From positions 19,143-83,142 of the forward strand of contig DATGOL010000030.1 in the NCBI GenBank assembly GCA_035306065.1: a stretch of 64,000 bases of DNA, read 5' to 3'. Within the stretch, counting starts at the first letter, position 1. Each line of letters starts with the position of its first letter. Of the stretch, positions 26,180 to 35,137 are shown one piece after another. Both the position numbers and the translations under genes were made by a program. This DNA comes from JBBQHX01 sp035306065 (GTDB taxonomy: Bacteria; Gemmatimonadota; Gemmatimonadetes; Gemmatimonadales; Gemmatimonadaceae). A model generated the notes under the pieces. The model saw only the letters and a program-made list of their open reading frames with translations, searched no databases and had not been told where the DNA came from.

Positions 26180-27447
26180 CAGTCTCCTCCCTCCCCCGCA
26201 GCCACAATCCGGCGTCGCGACGGAAGCTCCACTCGCGAACGCGTGGGACTGACCAGCCGCCCGCGATCGAGTACGTAAACCATGAATACAGTGAGCACCA
26301 CGTTCATAGCCAGCAGCGAGGCGCCGTGCATCCACCCTGTCACGTTGAACAGCTGCAGCACGAGAAGCGCCGTCGCAACGATCACGACGTATGCAAGCGT
26401 GACCGGAATGAGCACCCGCCAGCCCAGCGCCATGAGCTGGTCATACCGGAAGCGCGGAAGCGTCCAGCGCACCCACATGTAGAAGAAGAGGAAGAAGAGC
26501 GTCTTCAACGAGAACGACAGCGTGGTAAGCAGCGTCTTCGCCACGCTCCATGCAGGCGTATTGTCCCAGGACGTGAACGGAATATCCCAACCGCCGAAGA
26601 ACAGCGTTGCCATGAAAGCACTCATCGTGATCATGGCCGCATACTCAGCGATGAAGAACATCGAGAACTTCATGGACGAGTATTCCGTGTGATACCCGCC
26701 AACGAGCTCCGCTTCCGCTTCAGGCATGTCGAACGGCAGACGGTTGGTCTCGGCGAATGCGGACACCAGGAACGTCAGGAACGCAACCGTCAGGTTGAGA
26801 ACGTTCCACCATCCCACCTGCTGCTGAGTGATGATACTGTCGAACGTGACGTTGCCAGCCAGCAGCAGTACCGGAATGATCGAGAGCCCAAGGCCCACCT
26901 CGTAGCTCACCATCTGCGCACTGGCACGCAGTCCACCCAGGAATGCGTACTTGTTGTTCGAGCTCCAGCCGGCAAGCACCAGTCCGTAGGCGCCGAGCGA
27001 CGCAACTGCCACGATGAACAGGTAGCCGATGGGGATATCGGCCACCTGCATGTCAATGAGTCCCCAGGGCGTTGGCAGTGGTGAACCGAATGGAATCACG
27101 CACCACACGACCAGCGCGGTTACGAAGGAGATACCGGGCGCAAGGTTGAAGATCGCGCCGCTTGCAGCTTCCGGCTGATTCTCTTCCTTCATGAAGTTCT
27201 TGATGCCGTCTGCAGCCGGCTGTAGCAATCCACCTGGGCCGGCCCTGTTGGGTCCTCGGCGATCCTGGATCCATGCGGAAACCTTGCGCTCCGCAAGCGT
27301 GAGCATCGCGACGGACACCAGGTATATCGTGAAGAAGACGATCACCTTCACGACAGTTGCGATGAGGAACACACCGGTACTCGGCGCAACCTGCGGGTTC
27401 GCAACCTGGAAGAGCGCAGGCAAAATGGAGCCCGGCAGAATCGTCAT
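26179..27447 (-). CDS. nuoH: NADH-quinone oxidoreductase subunit H
   Basis: A 422-residue membrane subunit that forms the quinone pocket and the entry to the proton path. The typical segments are ERKVSAWIQDRRGPNRAGP (about 52-70) and AETNRLPFDMPEAEAELVGGYHTEYS near 230-256, the latter holding the glutamate cluster of the E-channel. It overlaps nuoG (ATGA) and nuoI (TGATG). The C-terminus has an added polar tail after the last helix. Confidence 0.97.
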   Translation of the reverse strand: MTILPGSILPALFQVANPQVAPSTGVFLIATVVKVIVFFTIYLVSVAMLTLAERKVSAWIQDRRGPNRAGPGGLLQPAADGIKNFMKEENQPEAASGAIFNLAPGISFVTALVVWCVIPFGSPLPTPWGLIDMQVADIPIGYLFIVAVASLGAYGLVLAGWSSNNKYAFLGGLRASAQMVSYEVGLGLSIIPVLLLAGNVTFDSIITQQQVGWWNVLNLTVAFLTFLVSAFAETNRLPFDMPEAEAELVGGYHTEYSSMKFSMFFIAEYAAMITMSAFMATLFFGGWDIPFTSWDNTPAWSVAKTLLTTLSFSLKTLFFLFFYMWVRWTLPRFRYDQLMALGWRVLIPVTLAYVVIVATALLVLQLFNVTGWMHGASLLAMNVVLTVFMVYVLDRGRLVSPTRSRVELPSRRRIVAAGEGGD

Positions 27448-29018
27448 GCGGATTCTCCGGCCAGGCTTGTCTGCGCGATCTGCTGTCCTGCGAGGCCCAG
27501 CGAGTCGTAGCTGAGGCCCGCGAATGCAGGCTGCGCTGCGGCAAGACCGTCGAAGACCTCGGACGCCAGGAAATAATCCGTATCTTCGCCCATCGTTGCA
27601 AGAAGCTCGGAGAGGACAAACCAGGTGGGCCTGGCCAGGCCGGGAGCGCCACGCGACTGCAGGAAGCGCTGCACACGTCCGCGAAGGTTGGTGAAGGTTC
27701 CTTCCTCTTCGGCAAAGTTCGCGACAGGCAGCACGACATCGGCGACCTCGTGCGGCACGCCGGTCGTGGTTCCGATAACCAGCACACTGGCTGCTGCGCG
27801 CAGCACCTCCGGCTTCACGTCTGCAAGTTCATCATCGGCAACCACGAGTACCGCACCAGACGAAACTCCGGCGAGTGGCGAATCGAAGTCCACCCTGCTG
27901 AAGCCGAGCTGCAGGGCACCGTGAACGTTGGCGCCTCGGTCTGCGCGGAGCGCCAGGTCTTCCACTCCGGGAAGTGGCGCCTCATCACCTGTTGCACAGC
28001 GGAAAGTGGCACTGCCACCCGCACGGTCAACCAGCCGGCGCAGGAGCCAGAGTGTCTCGTTCGGCAGGTTCGGAGATGCCAGAACGTGAACCTCGCGATC
28101 GCCGATCAGCGACGCGGCAGCAGCAAGTGCGTCATCCCACGCAGCCGGCTGGAGCGCACCTCCATCGCGTACGAGCGGAACTTCGGAGCGATCAGGGCGG
28201 TTCATCCAGCGATAGTCAAGGCGACCGTGGTCGCACATGTAGTACTCGTTGACCTCGAGGTTCGGACGCGGACGCAGCCGTGCAATGACATCGTCGCGTG
28301 ACTCGATCATCATGTTGCAGCCCTGTGAGCAGCCCGGGCACACGGACGCCGTACGATCCAGCTCCCATGCACGTGCCTTGTTCAGCGAGTCCTTGCTGAG
28401 CAGCGCGCCTACCGGGCACAGGTCTATCACATTCGAGGCCCAGGCGTGCGTGAGGCCCTCGCCTTCGTACACGCCGATAACCGCACGATCACCGCGCTCG
28501 CTCACGTTGAGCACCGGTTCCTCGGCAACAGCGTCCATGAAGCGAACGCATCGCGTGCAGAGAATGCAACGGTTGGTGACGTAGAGAACGTCGCCACCGA
28601 AGTCCTCCATCGGGTTGAACCGCTTGGGCTCATGAAGGCGCGATACAGCCGGCCCTTCCGCGAACGTGAAGTCCTGCAGCTCACACTCGCCGGACTTGTC
28701 GCAAATCGGACAATCCAGCGGATGGTTGATGAGGAGAAACTCCAGCACGCTCGCGCGCGCCTCACGAGCCTTCTCCGTGTTCATCTGCACTACCTGTCCC
28801 TCTCCCACCGCGGTTGCACACGCCGGCGCGAGCTTGGGCATCTTCTCCACTTCCACCAGGCACATGCGGCACGAACCCGCCACAGGCAGCCCCGGGTGGT
28901 AGCAGTAGTGCGGAATCAGTATTCCTACTGTCTTGGCAGCTTCCAGGATCGACGTGCCTTCCGGCACCACCGCCTGACGCCCCTCGATAGTAAGGGTAAC
29001 CATCTTCGTTTCAGCCAT
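27444..29018 (-). CDS. nuoG: NADH-quinone oxidoreductase subunit G, compact form
   Basis: A 524-residue iron-sulfur subunit, far shorter than the roughly 900-residue E. coli protein. The first 220 residues hold the 2Fe-2S domain (HYCYHPGLPVAGSCRMC), the N5 site (HPLDCPICDKSGECELQD) and N4-type cysteines (NRCILCTRC and DLCPVGAL). A further CPGCSQGC plus YYMCDHGR matches the four-Cys site of cluster N7. The molybdopterin-oxidoreductase-like remainder (about 280-524) is reduced, and no cofactor function is expected of it. Junctions with nuoF and nuoH overlap. Confidence 0.95.
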   Translation of the reverse strand: MAETKMVTLTIEGRQAVVPEGTSILEAAKTVGILIPHYCYHPGLPVAGSCRMCLVEVEKMPKLAPACATAVGEGQVVQMNTEKAREARASVLEFLLINHPLDCPICDKSGECELQDFTFAEGPAVSRLHEPKRFNPMEDFGGDVLYVTNRCILCTRCVRFMDAVAEEPVLNVSERGDRAVIGVYEGEGLTHAWASNVIDLCPVGALLSKDSLNKARAWELDRTASVCPGCSQGCNMMIESRDDVIARLRPRPNLEVNEYYMCDHGRLDYRWMNRPDRSEVPLVRDGGALQPAAWDDALAAAASLIGDREVHVLASPNLPNETLWLLRRLVDRAGGSATFRCATGDEAPLPGVEDLALRADRGANVHGALQLGFSRVDFDSPLAGVSSGAVLVVADDELADVKPEVLRAAASVLVIGTTTGVPHEVADVVLPVANFAEEEGTFTNLRGRVQRFLQSRGAPGLARPTWFVLSELLATMGEDTDYFLASEVFDGLAAAQPAFAGLSYDSLGLAGQQIAQTSLAGESA

Positions 29019-30337
29019 CAGACTGCCACCGCGGCAACCGGTACATGAGACCGGCTTTTCGGGATGAGTGCCTCGAACTCGCTGCGGAAACGGGCAATGC
29101 CCGACACGATAGGCGTGGCGCAGGAGTCACTTAGTACACAGATGGTCTTTCCGGTCATCTGCTCGGAAAGTTCAAGCAGCGTATCAATGTCATCCGACTG
29201 ACCCTCACCTGCGAGCATGCGTTCGAGAATTCGCGTAACCCAGCCGGTGCCCTCACGACATTGCGTGCACTGCGCGCACGACTCGTGAGCGTAGAAGCGT
29301 GCGAGTCGCGCAACCTGCTTCGGTATGCTCTGCTGGTCATCCATGCAGATAACGCCGCCTGAGCCCAGCATGGTGCCGGCCGCAACGAATCCTTCGTAGT
29401 CCATCAGCGCACCCTCGGCTTCCTCCATCGTGAGGATGGGAACCGATGAGCCGCCGGGGATGATCGCCTTGAAGCTCCTTCCGGCTGGCGGACCGCCGCA
29501 CACGTCGTACAGGAAGTCCTTGAAGGGAAAACCAAGGGCCACCTCGTAGTTGCCGGGCCTGGCGACGTTGCCACAAACCGAGAACAGCTTGGTTCCGGTG
29601 CTGCGCGGATTGTCGGGGCGTCCGAAGCCCTTGTACCACTCCGCACCATTCCGGATGATGTGAGGAACGGCCGTGAGCGTTTCAACGTTGTTGATCGTGG
29701 TTGGCTGACCGAACAGGCCTGCAACTGCCGGGAACGGCGGCTTGATACGCGGATTGCCACGCCGTCCCTCGAGCGAGTTCATGAGGGCGGTTTCCTCGCC
29801 GCAGATGTACGCACCGGCGCCCTTGTGGACAACGATATCAATGCGCTTGCCGCTGCCCATTGCGTTCTCGCCCAGGATGCCGTCGTCGTATGCCTCACGA
29901 ACCGCGCGGTTCATCCACAGGAGCGGCTCGGTGAACTCGCCACGTATATAGATGTACGCCGTCTCGGCGCCTATGGCGTATGCCCCTATCGCAACGCCCT
30001 CCACGAGTCCGTGCGGCGTCCACCGCATGATCTCGCGATCCTTGAACGTTCCAGGCTCCGATTCATCGGCATTGCAGCACAGATAGTGAGGCCTGCCATC
30101 GCCGGGCTTCATGAACGACCACTTGACGCCGGTGGGGAAGCCTGCGCCTCCGCGCCCGCGAAGTCCGGATTCCTTCACGATATCCACGATGCCTGCGGGC
30201 TCCATGGCCAGCGCCGACCGCAGCGCTTCATAGCCGCCCAGCTTCTTCCATCCTTCCAGCGTGCGGGCTTCTGGGTTGCCGAAGTGCTTCGACAGCACCT
30301 GCGTCTCGCGCTCGTGCGGCGGGTGAGGATATCCCAT
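29018..30337 (-). CDS. nuoF: NADH-quinone oxidoreductase subunit F
   Basis: Called from ATG 30337 (439 residues), sharing one base with the nuoE stop. This subunit binds NADH, FMN and cluster N3. Segments seen are GLRGRGGAGFPTGVKW (NADH/FMN site, near 55-70), CNADESEPGTFKDRE (about 88-102), GAGAYICGEETAL and the N3 motif SCAQCTQCREG near residue 350. It also keeps the TINNVETL segment. Length is typical. Confidence 0.97.
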   Translation of the reverse strand: MGYPHPPHERETQVLSKHFGNPEARTLEGWKKLGGYEALRSALAMEPAGIVDIVKESGLRGRGGAGFPTGVKWSFMKPGDGRPHYLCCNADESEPGTFKDREIMRWTPHGLVEGVAIGAYAIGAETAYIYIRGEFTEPLLWMNRAVREAYDDGILGENAMGSGKRIDIVVHKGAGAYICGEETALMNSLEGRRGNPRIKPPFPAVAGLFGQPTTINNVETLTAVPHIIRNGAEWYKGFGRPDNPRSTGTKLFSVCGNVARPGNYEVALGFPFKDFLYDVCGGPPAGRSFKAIIPGGSSVPILTMEEAEGALMDYEGFVAAGTMLGSGGVICMDDQQSIPKQVARLARFYAHESCAQCTQCREGTGWVTRILERMLAGEGQSDDIDTLLELSEQMTGKTICVLSDSCATPIVSGIARFRSEFEALIPKSRSHVPVAAVAV

Positions 30338-30879
30338 CAGTCCAGCTCCGCGAGAATGTCCGCTACAATCTCGGGAGTCACCGACTCCACGAAACGTTCG
30401 TTGATCATTACCGGAGTTGCAAAGCCGCATGCACCAAGGCACTCCGATTCAACGACCGTAAACCGGCCGTCCGCAGACGTGGCGCCGAGCTCCCCGCAGC
30501 CGGTTTTCTCCAGGAACGAACGTACCACGTCCTCCGCACCGCAAACGTTGCAGGGAGACGTGGTGCACACCTGGATGAAGTGTTTGCCAACCGGATGCTG
30601 GTGGTACATGGTGTAGAACGTGACCACGCCCTTCACGTATGCGGGCGTGATCTCGAGCAGCTCGGCAACTTCCGCCATGGCCTCCTCGCTCACCCAGCCG
30701 CGGTCTTCCTGCACCATCCATAGCGCGGGAAGCAGTGTTGCCATCCTGGTTGGATAGCGCGTGAAGAGTTCCTCGAGCTCTGCCCTGCGCGCACCAACGA
30801 ACACGGGCTCGTAAGGCTCGTGGGCTGCGGCAACATGTGGCGCAAGCTGAGGCCGCGGCTGACTGGGACCGCTGCTCAC
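30337..30879 (-). CDS. nuoE: NADH-quinone oxidoreductase subunit E
   Basis: A 180-residue thioredoxin-like subunit carrying cluster N1a. The four ligands are in CTTSPCNVCG and ECLGACG (about 105-114 and 146-152). A 25-residue polar N-terminal extension precedes the core. The GTG start at 30879 overlaps nuoD (GTGA). Confidence 0.96.
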   Translation of the reverse strand: MSSGPSQPRPQLAPHVAAAHEPYEPVFVGARRAELEELFTRYPTRMATLLPALWMVQEDRGWVSEEAMAEVAELLEITPAYVKGVVTFYTMYHQHPVGKHFIQVCTTSPCNVCGAEDVVRSFLEKTGCGELGATSADGRFTVVESECLGACGFATPVMINERFVESVTPEIVADILAELD

Positions 30880-32189
30880 CTGTCTATCTCTCCCATCACT
30901 ATGTCAATGCTGGCGTTGATGGCGATTACGTCGGACAGCAGGTGTCCCTCCACCATCTTCGGAATGGCTGACAGGTTCACGAAAGCCGGGGGGCGAATGC
31001 GCCAGCGCACCGGCTTTGCCGTTCCGTCAGACACGAAATAATAGCCCTTCTCGCCCTTGGGACTCTCCACCGGCATGTACACCTCACCGATCGGCGGACG
31101 CGGACCCTCCATCACGAGCTTGAAGTGATGGATCATGCTTTCCATCTCGCTGGTAGCCATGCTCTTGGGCGGAAGGATTACCCTCGGGTCATCCACGTTC
31201 ACCGGCCCGTCCGGCAGCCTGGCGAGTGCCTGCTCCAGGATCCTGATGCTCTGGCGAATCTCCTCGAGCCTCACGAGGTAACGATCGTAGATGTCGCCCT
31301 GCGTGCCCACCGGCACTTCGAAGTCGTACGTCTCGTATTCCAGGTACGGGAAGTCCTTGCGTACGTCGTAGTCCACGCCGCTTGCGCGCAGCATGGGTCC
31401 GGACAGGCCGCAACTGATCGCCTCGGCAGCGGTGAGTGCGCCCACTCCCGCGGTACGACCCACCCAGATGGCATTCTTCGTGAGCATGCGATCCGTTTCG
31501 TTGATCGTACGCGGGAGCGTCTTCACGAAGTGTGCAACCTGCTCCACCCAGCCTTCAGGAACGTCGGCCGCCATGCCGCCCACTCGGCTTGCGGTCGTCG
31601 TGAGACGCGCACCGACCCATCGCTCCAGCAGGTTGTATACGTTCTCGCGCTCCTGGAAGCACCACAGGAACGGCGTGAACGCACCGATGTCAATGCAGGT
31701 GGTGCCGAGCCACACGAGATGCGAGATGATGCGCGAGAGCTCCATGGCTATCACGCGAAGCACCTTGCACCGCTCTGTCATTCCCACCCCGAACAGACGC
31801 TCGGCGCCGAGCGAGAAGGCAATGTTGTTGCCGATCGAGTTCAGGTAGTCTTCGCGGTCGGTCCAGGGGATGATCTGGTTGTACTGCCGGTATTCGCCGA
31901 TCTTCTCGAACCCGCAGTGCAGGTAGCCGATGTGCGGCACGCAGCGCACCACCACCTCGCCCTCCAACTCGAGCAGGAGCCGCAGTACGCCGTGGGTTGC
32001 AGGGTGCTGCGGACCCACATTGATGAGCATGGGCTCACCTTCCAGCTCGTCCTCGAACACCGGCGGGGCCTCGTAGTCCACGGGACGGCCGGATTCATCC
32101 ACCATGAGCGGAACTCGCTGAGGCCGGCCCTGTGAATCGAGGCCGGTGGTGCTCAGCTCCACTTCAATGGTGCGCTTGCGCGTTGCCAT
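30876..32189 (-). CDS. nuoD: NADH-quinone oxidoreductase subunit D
   Basis: A 437-residue subunit related to hydrogenase large subunits that lines the quinone site. The segment INVGPQHPATHGVLR (about 56-70) carries the quinone-site His, and HIGYLHCGFEK and EMESMIHHFKLVMEG are well conserved. The C-terminus DIVMGEIDR is the family ending. An N-terminal extension of about 45 residues precedes the core; its role is unknown. It starts five bases after nuoC. Confidence 0.97.
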   Translation of the reverse strand: MATRKRTIEVELSTTGLDSQGRPQRVPLMVDESGRPVDYEAPPVFEDELEGEPMLINVGPQHPATHGVLRLLLELEGEVVVRCVPHIGYLHCGFEKIGEYRQYNQIIPWTDREDYLNSIGNNIAFSLGAERLFGVGMTERCKVLRVIAMELSRIISHLVWLGTTCIDIGAFTPFLWCFQERENVYNLLERWVGARLTTTASRVGGMAADVPEGWVEQVAHFVKTLPRTINETDRMLTKNAIWVGRTAGVGALTAAEAISCGLSGPMLRASGVDYDVRKDFPYLEYETYDFEVPVGTQGDIYDRYLVRLEEIRQSIRILEQALARLPDGPVNVDDPRVILPPKSMATSEMESMIHHFKLVMEGPRPPIGEVYMPVESPKGEKGYYFVSDGTAKPVRWRIRPPAFVNLSAIPKMVEGHLLSDVIAINASIDIVMGEIDR

Positions 32190-32194
32190 CTGGA

Positions 32195-32890
32195 TCAGTC
32201 CTCCGAGCTCTGAGCGATGTAGCGCTCGCGCATGTCAGCCGGCAGATCTCTGTAGATACTCGCCGGCGAGAGCTCCTCGAGGAGATAGCTGGCGCCGGGA
32301 TGCGCGGTGAGCGCCTGGCGCAGCTGCTCGGAGCGGCTGAAACGACCCCGGAGCGGGAAGTCCTTACGCAGCGGGAAACCTTCGTTATAGGTCTCCCACA
32401 TGAGGATTCGACGCGGATCCGGGTGCCCGCGGAAGGTTACGCCGAACATGTCGTAGGCTTCGCGCTCGAGCCAGTTGGCGCCCTCCCAGAGGTCGGTGAC
32501 GGACTCAACCTGGAGTTCTGCGTCCTTTGCGAGCTCAACCTTGACGCGTAAAAACCGTCGGTACGGGAACGATCGCAGATGCCAAACTACCTGAAGTGGA
32601 CGCCCGAAGTCTCGGTATTCCACGCACGTAACGTCTGACAGGTAATCGTAGCGCTGCGACTCGTTACCTTTCAGCCACTCGAGCACTTCGCGTACGCGCG
32701 GAGGGTCGATGTATACGGTAGTCTCGCCCCAGATCACTTCAACGCGCTGCACCGCATCGGGGAATCGTTCGCGCACTGCGGCAGCCGAGGGATTCTCGGG
32801 TCCGCCGGTGTGTGGGATGTCCCGTGGAGTTGCGGGAGCCGGCGCGTCGGCCGGGAGGGCGCTTCCGACTACCATGCGTCCGATGCTCAT
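32195..32890 (-). CDS. nuoC: NADH-quinone oxidoreductase subunit C
   Basis: Called from ATG 32890 (231 residues), which overlaps the nuoB stop as ATGA; the frame is open further upstream but inside nuoB. The 30-kDa subunit has a variable Pro/Ala-rich N-terminus of about 50 residues and a conserved core with YDYLSDVTCVEY, WEGANWLEREAYDMFGVTFRGHPDPRRILM and GFPLRKDFPLRG. It is separate from nuoD, unlike the fused NuoCD of E. coli. Confidence 0.95.
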   Translation of the reverse strand: MSIGRMVVGSALPADAPAPATPRDIPHTGGPENPSAAAVRERFPDAVQRVEVIWGETTVYIDPPRVREVLEWLKGNESQRYDYLSDVTCVEYRDFGRPLQVVWHLRSFPYRRFLRVKVELAKDAELQVESVTDLWEGANWLEREAYDMFGVTFRGHPDPRRILMWETYNEGFPLRKDFPLRGRFSRSEQLRQALTAHPGASYLLEELSPASIYRDLPADMRERYIAQSSED

Positions 32891-33510
32891 GGTGCGGACC
32901 TGCGCTGATGGACGGAGTTCCCGAACGGCTCGGAGAGCTCGTCGATGATGGGCGCGGGAATGTAGAGGCGGCTGGTGGGATCCGGCTCCATTTCGTCGCG
33001 CAGGCGCTCGTCGCTCATGCGTTCGTTCATCACCTTGCGGTGCAGCATCATGATTCCGTACATGAGCGCTTCCGGGCGCGGGGGGCAACCCGGCACGTAG
33101 ACGTCCACGGGAATGATGGTGTCAATGCCCTGCACCACGGCGTAGTTGTCGAACATGCCGCCGCTGGAGGCGCATGCTCCCATGGAGATGCACCACTTGG
33201 GCTGCGGCATCTGCTGCCAGATCTGGCGGATGACCGGAGCGAGCTTGAATGGAACGCGTCCGGCACAGATGAGCACGTCGGCCTGCCTGGCCGAATAGGC
33301 GAGGCGTTCCATGCCGAAGCGAGCGAGGTCGAACCGCGCGGCTGCGGTGGCCATGAACTCGATGGCGCAGCAGGCTGTGCCGAATGGCATGGGCCACATG
33401 GAGTTGGCGCGCCCCCAGTTCACCAGGAAGTCGAGCCTGCTGGTGATCCACGAGCCTTCGTCCGGGTGCCTTACCGTAACGGGCGCGGCGGCAGTGCGAG
33501 TCAGTCCCAC
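32887..33510 (-). CDS. nuoB: NADH-quinone oxidoreductase subunit B
   Basis: Called from GTG 33510 (207 residues), which has a GGGA site eight bases upstream and overlaps the nuoA stop by ten bases; an ATG at 33531 without such a site is the alternative. NuoB holds cluster N2, the electron donor to quinone. Its ligands appear as the adjacent pair in GTACCAIEFM, the Cys of MGACASSGG and the Cys of VPGCPPRPEAL. The C-terminal 50 residues are variable and charged. Confidence 0.95.
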   Translation of the reverse strand: MGLTRTAAAPVTVRHPDEGSWITSRLDFLVNWGRANSMWPMPFGTACCAIEFMATAAARFDLARFGMERLAYSARQADVLICAGRVPFKLAPVIRQIWQQMPQPKWCISMGACASSGGMFDNYAVVQGIDTIIPVDVYVPGCPPRPEALMYGIMMLHRKVMNERMSDERLRDEMEPDPTSRLYIPAPIIDELSEPFGNSVHQRRSAP

Positions 33511-33905
33511 TTTAGCGTTCCCTTCTTCCATTCGTAGACGTAGCCAATGACGAGCACGGCGAGGAACACGAGCATGACGCCAAGGCCGTAGAATGAGGTC
33601 TGTCCCGGGGGGCAGGCGCCATTCAGGAGCGGTACGGAACAGGAGAGGTCCTTGTATGCGACCGCCCATGGGATCATGAACACCGTCTCCAGATCGAAGA
33701 CGATGAAGAGCATGGCGATGAGGTAGAAGCTGATGGAGAAGCGTGCCCTTGTGTCGCCGTAGGGGGTGACACCGGACTCGTAGGCGATGCTTTTTTCGGG
33801 AGTCCTGCGCGGTCTGACGACGAGCGCGCTGACGCCGATCATGAGGATGGCGTTCAGGAGGACGAAACCGAAGAGGAGGAGTACGGGGAGGTAGGTTCGC
33901 GCCAT
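33501..33905 (-). CDS. nuoA: NADH-quinone oxidoreductase subunit A
   Basis: A 134-residue membrane subunit with three helices (about 7-29, 63-82, 100-122). The loop and second helix carry the family marks YESGVTP and FYLIAMLFIVFDLE with conserved Asp and Glu. It is the first gene of the fifteen-gene operon. A 14-base palindrome lies 16-29 bases upstream of its ATG, and dcd diverges on the other side of the intergenic region. Confidence 0.96.
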   Translation of the reverse strand: MARTYLPVLLLFGFVLLNAILMIGVSALVVRPRRTPEKSIAYESGVTPYGDTRARFSISFYLIAMLFIVFDLETVFMIPWAVAYKDLSCSVPLLNGACPPGQTSFYGLGVMLVFLAVLVIGYVYEWKKGTLKWD

Positions 33906-34103
33906 CAGGGATACGACTTAGTGAAAAATTTCACTTGGGCCAACTCCAAGTTATCCGGTGCCATCTGCCGTTGCAACATGCCAGCCTGCTAACCACAACC
34001 AACTCCGACGCTTCCGATTCGATGCAACCGGCCGCATCTTTACCGCCGCCACGGCGACGCCACTCCGGCGCACCGCCTTACGACCACTCCGTATCACTTT
34101 CCG
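33906..34103. promoter_or_regulatory. divergent nuoA / dcd intergenic region
   Basis: These 198 bases must hold promoters for both the nuo operon and dcd. For nuo, a TTGCAA and a GATAAC lie 15 bases apart on the minus strand, a poor spacing. For dcd nothing better than TTCCGA and CATCTT at 17 bases was found. Neither is convincing, and other sigma factors may be involved. Confidence 0.4.
33921..33934. promoter_or_regulatory. palindrome upstream of nuoA
   Basis: GTGAAA and TTTCAC form a perfect 6-2-6 palindrome 16-29 bases before the nuoA start. This is a position where a bound protein would block transcription start or elongation. No known operator consensus was recognised with certainty. 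Confidence 0.45.
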
Positions 34104-34658
34104 ATGTCCATCCAGAACGACCGCTGGATCACGCGCATGGCCCGCGAACACGGCATGATCGAGCCCTTCGAGGATCGTCAGGTTCGGTCCGGTGTCATTT
34201 CCTACGGCGTATCATCCTACGGCTACGACATGCGCGTGGCCTCGGATTTCCGGATCTTCACCAACGTCCTCAACTCGATCGTAGACCCCAAGAACTTCGA
34301 TCCGAAGTCGTTCGTGGAGTTCTCCGGAGACGTATGCATCGTTCCGCCCAACTCCTTCGCACTCGCACGCTCCGTTGAGTACTTCCGCATTCCCCGCAAC
34401 GTTCTCACCATAACGGTAGGAAAGTCCACGTATGCGCGGTGCGGCATTATTACCAACGTCACGCCCTTCGAGCCGGAGTGGGAAGGTTACGTAACGCTCG
34501 AGATCAGCAACACCACTCCCCTGCCCGCACGAATCTACGCGAATGAGGGAATTGCGCAGGTGCTGTTCTTCCAGGGCGAAGAAGAGCCCGAGGTGTCGTA
34601 CCGCGACAAGAAGGGCAAATATCAGGGGCAGCACGGAGTAACGCTACCCAGGATCTAG
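34104..34658 (+). CDS. dcd: dCTP deaminase
   Basis: The only plus-strand gene in the window, 184 residues. Dcd converts dCTP to dUTP and ammonia, supplying dUMP for thymidylate synthesis. Family segments are GVSSYGYDMRV (about 35-45), the VPPNSFAL region near 80, GKSTYARCGI near 110-119 with the conserved Ser-Arg pair, and VTPFEPEWEG with the catalytic Glu. The C-terminal YQGQ motif closes over the nucleotide. Length is close to the E. coli enzyme (193); a bifunctional dCTP deaminase/dUTPase cannot be excluded. Confidence 0.95.
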   Translation: MSIQNDRWITRMAREHGMIEPFEDRQVRSGVISYGVSSYGYDMRVASDFRIFTNVLNSIVDPKNFDPKSFVEFSGDVCIVPPNSFALARSVEYFRIPRNVLTITVGKSTYARCGIITNVTPFEPEWEGYVTLEISNTTPLPARIYANEGIAQVLFFQGEEEPEVSYRDKKGKYQGQHGVTLPRI

Positions 34659-34665
34659 TGGTGCA

Positions 34666-34687
34666 CAGGCGCCCGCTGAGGCGCCTG
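34666..34687. terminator. hairpin after dcd
   Basis: CAGGCGCC and GGCGCCTG form a perfect 8-base stem with a 6-base loop, starting 8 bases after the dcd stop. No T-run follows on either strand. Since it lies between convergent genes, it could serve both dcd and the small minus-strand gene that ends at 34782. Confidence 0.5.
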
Positions 34688-34781
34688 CGCGTTGCCCTCG
34701 GGCGTTCGCGCGGAACCACCCTTGTCGCGGCCAGGGCTACCTAACGCCGGTGGCCGCGTTGCCTGTTCGGACCCCGCAGGC

Positions 34782-35018
34782 TCAGAACCGCACCCCAGGC
34801 AGGTACACAACCAGCGCCACTATCAGCAACGCCAGCGCAATCCATGCCAGTGCTGGCGGACCACTTCCAGGCCCGGCCCGCGCACTCAGGGCAAGCTGCT
34901 GCCGCGCCTCGGGCTCCGTACCGTCACCCACTACATAGGTGGTTTTCTCGACGGCATCGGCGCCACCATACGCAGCCTCCGCATCCTCGCCCTGAATACG
35001 CCTGTCGTTGGCAGCCAT
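34782..35018 (-). CDS. small protein with a C-terminal membrane anchor, unknown function
   Basis: A 78-residue hypothetical protein called from ATG 35018, preceded by a good AGAGGTG site five bases upstream. Residues 1-50 are polar and acidic (EDAEAAYGG, VEKTTYVVGDGTEPEARQQ). A single hydrophobic helix spans about 57-73 and the chain ends in LPGVRF. The layout is that of a tail-anchored inner-membrane protein with its N-terminus in the cytoplasm. It lies about 120 bases after sdhB, with a stem-loop between, so it may be a separate or attenuated part of the sdh unit. No family was recognised. Confidence 0.65.
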   Translation of the reverse strand: MAANDRRIQGEDAEAAYGGADAVEKTTYVVGDGTEPEARQQLALSARAGPGSGPPALAWIALALLIVALVVYLPGVRF

Positions 35019-35076
35019 GTACACCTCTCGGTGATAGGTCTGCGAAACCACGTGCAGCATCCGCGCCAGCCTGCCA

Positions 35077-35113
35077 TTGCCTGCCCTGTACCGGTCACGA
35101 CCGGCAGAGGCAA
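35077..35113 (-). terminator. stem-loop downstream of sdhB
   Basis: TTGCC-TGCC pairs with GGCA-GGCAA across a two-base bulge, and the enclosed CCGGT/ACCGG adds an inner stem. It begins about 25 bases after the sdhB stop. There is no T-run, so it is a terminator or 3' protection element only by position. Confidence 0.4.
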
Positions 35114-35137
35114 CGGCGCGGACTCGAAACCCGATCT

